Source of the DNA: Hydrotalea sandarakina | GTDB lineage: Bacteria; Bacteroidota; Bacteroidia; Chitinophagales; Chitinophagaceae | Direction of reading: 5' to 3' | DNA: 64,000 bases | Assembly: GCF_003254115.1 (NCBI RefSeq) | Contig: NZ_QKZV01000005.1 | Location: 1-64,000, forward strand | In this document: positions 61,682 to 64,000 of the stretch, piece by piece | Layout of the letters: each line of letters starts with the position of its first letter | Numbering within the stretch: position 1 is the stretch's first letter | Made by a program: the position numbers and the translations under genes | The notes under the pieces: model-generated | Seen by the model: the letters and a program-made list of their open reading frames with translations, nothing else | The model's database searches: none | Told to the model about the DNA's origin: nothing

Positions 61682-62755
61682 TTACAGTTGATTTCTACGG
61701 GTGTACATGGTTTCGTAATATTGTTGATAAGCCCCGCTGGTAACCTGTTCTAACCATTCCCGGTTATTCAAATACCAATCAATTGTTTCATCCAATCCCT
61801 GTTCAAAGGTTACGGTGGGCTTCCATCCTAATTCCTTATTGATTTTAGAAGCATCAATGGCATAACGCCTGTCGTGCCCGGGCCTGTCTTTGATAAACGT
61901 AATGAGTTGTTCACTTTCACCGGGTGTTCTATGCAGTTTGGCATCCATTAAGCGGCACAGCAATTTCACCAAATCAATATTTTTCCATTCATTAAAACCA
62001 CCAATGGTATAGGTATCATTCCGTTTGCCTTTATGAAACAATAAATCAATGGCCAGTGCGTGGTCTTTTACAAACAGCCAATCGCGGGTATATAAACCAT
62101 CGCCATAAACGGGCAGGGGTTTGCGTTGAATGATATTGTGAATAAACAACGGAATTAATTTTTCGGGAAAATGATACGGCCCATAATTGTTAGAGCAATT
62201 GGAAATAATGGTATTTAATCCATAGGTTTCCGCATAAGCTCTTACAAAATGGTCTGACGCTGCTTTACTGGCCGAATAAGGTGAATTAGGATGATAAGGT
62301 GTGGTTTCGGAAAAGAAACCGGTTTCTCCCAACGCCCCAAATACCTCATCGGTGGACACATGGTAAAACAAATGCCGGTCGGCCTCCCCATCCTTTAACC
62401 AGTGCTGCTTGGCCACATTCAACAAATTCACGGTTCCTGCCACATTGGTGTACACAAAATCCATAGGCGACAGGATGGAACGATCTACATGCGACTCCGC
62501 AGCCAGGTGTATGATATCGGTAATTTGCCATGTATTAAAAATTCGCTCCATGGCATCGGTATCCAATATATTGGCCTTTTCAAACACATAATTGGGCGCC
62601 TGTTCTACATCTTTTAAATTGGCAAGATTGCCGGCATACGTCAATGCATCTACGTTTACTATCCGATATTCGGGATATTTATTAACGAATAAACGTACAA
62701 CATGCGAGCCAATAAAACCTGCGCCTCCGGTAATGATAATATTTTTCGTAAACAT
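61682..62755 (-). CDS. rmlB: dTDP-glucose 4,6-dehydratase
   Basis: A 357-residue extended-SDR enzyme. NAD-binding loop TGGAGFIGSHVVRLF, the RmlB-typical HLAAESHVDRSI, STDEVFG, and the catalytic Tyr-x3-Lys in SPYSASKAASDHFVRAY. It converts dTDP-glucose to the 4-keto-6-deoxy sugar. Located between fcl (36 bp) and rmlC (3 bp). The reductase gene rmlD is not in the window, so the end product could be dTDP-rhamnose made with a distant rmlD, or another dTDP-deoxysugar. Confidence 0.95.
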   Translation of the reverse strand: MFTKNIIITGGAGFIGSHVVRLFVNKYPEYRIVNVDALTYAGNLANLKDVEQAPNYVFEKANILDTDAMERIFNTWQITDIIHLAAESHVDRSILSPMDFVYTNVAGTVNLLNVAKQHWLKDGEADRHLFYHVSTDEVFGALGETGFFSETTPYHPNSPYSASKAASDHFVRAYAETYGLNTIISNCSNNYGPYHFPEKLIPLFIHNIIQRKPLPVYGDGLYTRDWLFVKDHALAIDLLFHKGKRNDTYTIGGFNEWKNIDLVKLLCRLMDAKLHRTPGESEQLITFIKDRPGHDRRYAIDASKINKELGWKPTVTFEQGLDETIDWYLNNREWLEQVTSGAYQQYYETMYTRRNQL

Positions 62756-62791
62756 GTTGATTGTATAATTAAAATGTGGTTTTTTTCTTTT

Positions 62792-63736
62792 TTATCCCAC
62801 CGCATTATTCCAGGGTTCGTTTTTTACTTCTTCATATACCATGCGCAAGCCCTGTTCCAGCGAAATACGGGCATGCCAACCTAAGTTATTTAATTTAGTT
62901 ACATCCATCAGTTTTCTGGGCGTGCCATCGGGTTTTGAAGTATCAAATTGAATATGTCCTTTAAAACCGGTAATGTGTTGAATTAAATGTGCCAACTCTG
63001 CAATGCTGATATCTTTTCCCCAGCCAATATTCACCAAACCCGGTTCATTGTAGTGTTGCATTAAGAACAAACAGGCATCGGCCAAATCATCCACATGCAT
63101 AAACTCCCGTTTCGGCCGGCCCGTTCCCCATAATTGCACTTCCGCTTGTCCCTCACGGGTAGCCGTAATGAATTTGCGTAGCAATGCGGGCAATACATGC
63201 GAGGTATTTAAATCGTAGTTATCATTCGGTCCGTATAAATTAGTGGGCATGGCCGAAATAAAGTTGCAACCATATTGTGCCCGATAGGCATCGCACATTT
63301 CAATACCGGCAATTTTCGCAATGGCATAAGGTTGATTGGTATGCTCTAAATACCCCGATAACAGGTATTCTTCCTTCAAAGGCTGTGGAGCCATTTTAGG
63401 ATAAATACAAGAGGAACCCAAAAACAACAACTTTTTTACTCCGTAAGTATAAGCAGCATGGATAATATTGGCTTCAATCATCAGGTTCTCATATACAAAC
63501 TGCGCCCGATAAGTATTATTGGCCACAATACCACCCACTTTGGCTGCAGCCAGGAATACGTATTCCGGTTGTTCTTTTTCAAAGAACTGCATTACGGCCT
63601 GCTGATTGCGCAAATCCAACTCCTTCGAAGTGCGTGCAATGATATTGCTGTATCCGGCGGCTATCAAGGCTCTTACCAAAGCACTGCCTACCATTCCTTT
63701 GTGACCGGCTACATAAATTTTAGCATTCTGCTGCAT
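62792..63736 (-). CDS. fcl: GDP-L-fucose synthase
   Basis: A 314-residue SDR epimerase-reductase: IYVAGHKGMVGSALVRALI, AAKVGGIVANN, LGSSCIYPKMAPQPLKEEYLLSG, and Tyr-x3-Lys in QPYAIAKIAG, with MPTNLYGPNDNYDL and the RPKREFMHVDDLADA that typifies Fcl/WcaG. It turns GDP-4-keto-6-deoxymannose into GDP-L-fucose. It lies 79 bp downstream of the partial gmd gene, completing the two-step pathway. Confidence 0.95.
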   Translation of the reverse strand: MQQNAKIYVAGHKGMVGSALVRALIAAGYSNIIARTSKELDLRNQQAVMQFFEKEQPEYVFLAAAKVGGIVANNTYRAQFVYENLMIEANIIHAAYTYGVKKLLFLGSSCIYPKMAPQPLKEEYLLSGYLEHTNQPYAIAKIAGIEMCDAYRAQYGCNFISAMPTNLYGPNDNYDLNTSHVLPALLRKFITATREGQAEVQLWGTGRPKREFMHVDDLADACLFLMQHYNEPGLVNIGWGKDISIAELAHLIQHITGFKGHIQFDTSKPDGTPRKLMDVTKLNNLGWHARISLEQGLRMVYEEVKNEPWNNAVG

Positions 63737-63815
63737 ATTGGCTATTTAAAAAACGTTACTAAACATTGTATCATCTGTTGCTTACCGCTTCGTTTTAATA
63801 CGAAGACTAAGCATG

Positions 63816-64000
63816 CTATTCATATTCATTATTCACCCTAAAGCCCTGTTCTTTCAACAATTGTTCGCGTTTAAACAATTCCAAATCGGCCGCTACCATT
63901 TCGGTTACCATTTCTCCCAACGTATAAGTAGGTGTCCATCCTAATTTTTCTTTGGCTTTTGTGGCATCGCCTATTAGCAAATCCACCTCCGTTGGGCGGT
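63816..64000 (-). CDS. gmd: GDP-mannose 4,6-dehydratase, C-terminal part (cut by window end)
   Basis: The visible 61 codons read [23 protein letters not shown] then [21 protein letters not shown] and end VNNEYE. The [19 protein letters not shown] segment is diagnostic for the Gmd C-terminus, where the Arg contacts GDP. The rest of the gene extends beyond base 64000. It supplies the substrate of fcl, 79 bp downstream; the gap contains a small 6-bp hairpin (63788-63805). Confidence 0.9.
   Translation of the reverse strand, partial: RPTEVDLLIGDATKAKEKLGWTPTYTLGEMVTEMVAADLELFKREQLLKEQGFRVNNEYE

Noticed and set aside
1-64000. CRISPR arrays, insertion sequences, prophage or integrated elements
   Set aside because: Reading both strands I saw no regularly spaced repeats, no transposase or integrase, and no flanking direct repeats; the tRNA-Arg gene has no repeated 3' end nearby that I could see.

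Overview
The window looks like a chromosomal segment of a Bacteroidota bacterium, most likely from the Chitinophagia (the lineage is inferred, not proven). Evidence: a gldK-gldL-gldM-gldN type IX secretion/gliding operon, a PorT-like gene beside ubiE/menG, TonB receptors with carboxypeptidase-regulatory N-domains, a DUF4271-hemD pair, repeated TAnnTTTG promoter elements in place of TATAAT boxes, AT-rich coding DNA and short intergenic gaps. No CRISPR array, insertion sequence, prophage or rRNA was seen; there is one tRNA (Arg, anticodon CCG).

Layout. 1-0.66 kb: debris of three genes (thioredoxin-like tail, truncated C39 peptidase start, TonB-receptor tail). 0.67-4.5 kb (minus): Bat-type aerotolerance cluster moxR-DUF58-BatD-like-batA. 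4.75-12.3 kb: menaquinone methyltransferase plus PorT-like protein, an outer-membrane Wzi/RemB-like barrel, dihydroorotase, a MutS-related ATPase and YifB. 12.4-15.7 kb: a copper-type module (small CxGKC protein, MbnP-like lipoprotein, MbnH-like dihaem peroxidase, outer-membrane barrel). 15.8-19 kb: amidohydrolase and ABC exporter. 19.1-22 kb (minus): TonB receptor preceded by a small RGPP-tailed protein, possibly functionally linked to the copper module. 22.2-26.7 kb: ECF sigma factor, membrane-anchored partner with a barrel-like C-terminus, lipoprotein, uvrC. 26.9-31.8 kb (minus): gldKLMN. 32-38.3 kb: YyaL, hemD, DUF4271, hemW, gpsA. 38.4-44.6 kb (minus): efflux adaptor and TolC, a PLP trans-sulfuration enzyme with an APC permease, a TMEM175-like channel. 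44.7-50.1 kb: cobalamin riboswitch operon (btuB-type receptor, DUF6580 membrane protein, btuF-type protein, CWC protein, Dph6-like ATPase), then marC. 50.3 kb: tRNA-Arg. 50.4-60.1 kb (minus): YncE-like propeller, a complete carotenoid operon headed by an ECF sigma factor, and upstream a CarH-like B12-binding MerR regulator. 60.2-64 kb (minus): nucleotide-sugar genes gmd (partial), fcl, rmlB, rmlC, rmlA.

How the parts fit. The B12 uptake operon lies about 10 kb from a B12-binding, CarH-type photoreceptor candidate, which in turn sits beside an ECF sigma/carotenoid operon. This suggests light- and B12-dependent control of a monocyclic carotenoid (a saproxanthin-like product is predicted from the gene set). 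The B12 operon has no btuC/btuD, so DUF6580 is a candidate inner-membrane component. Its leader shows a 10-bp inverted repeat that includes the btuB start codon. Other regulatory observations are an 8-bp inverted repeat framing the -7 element of the tolC operon and an 18-bp perfect palindrome running into the hemW start codon.
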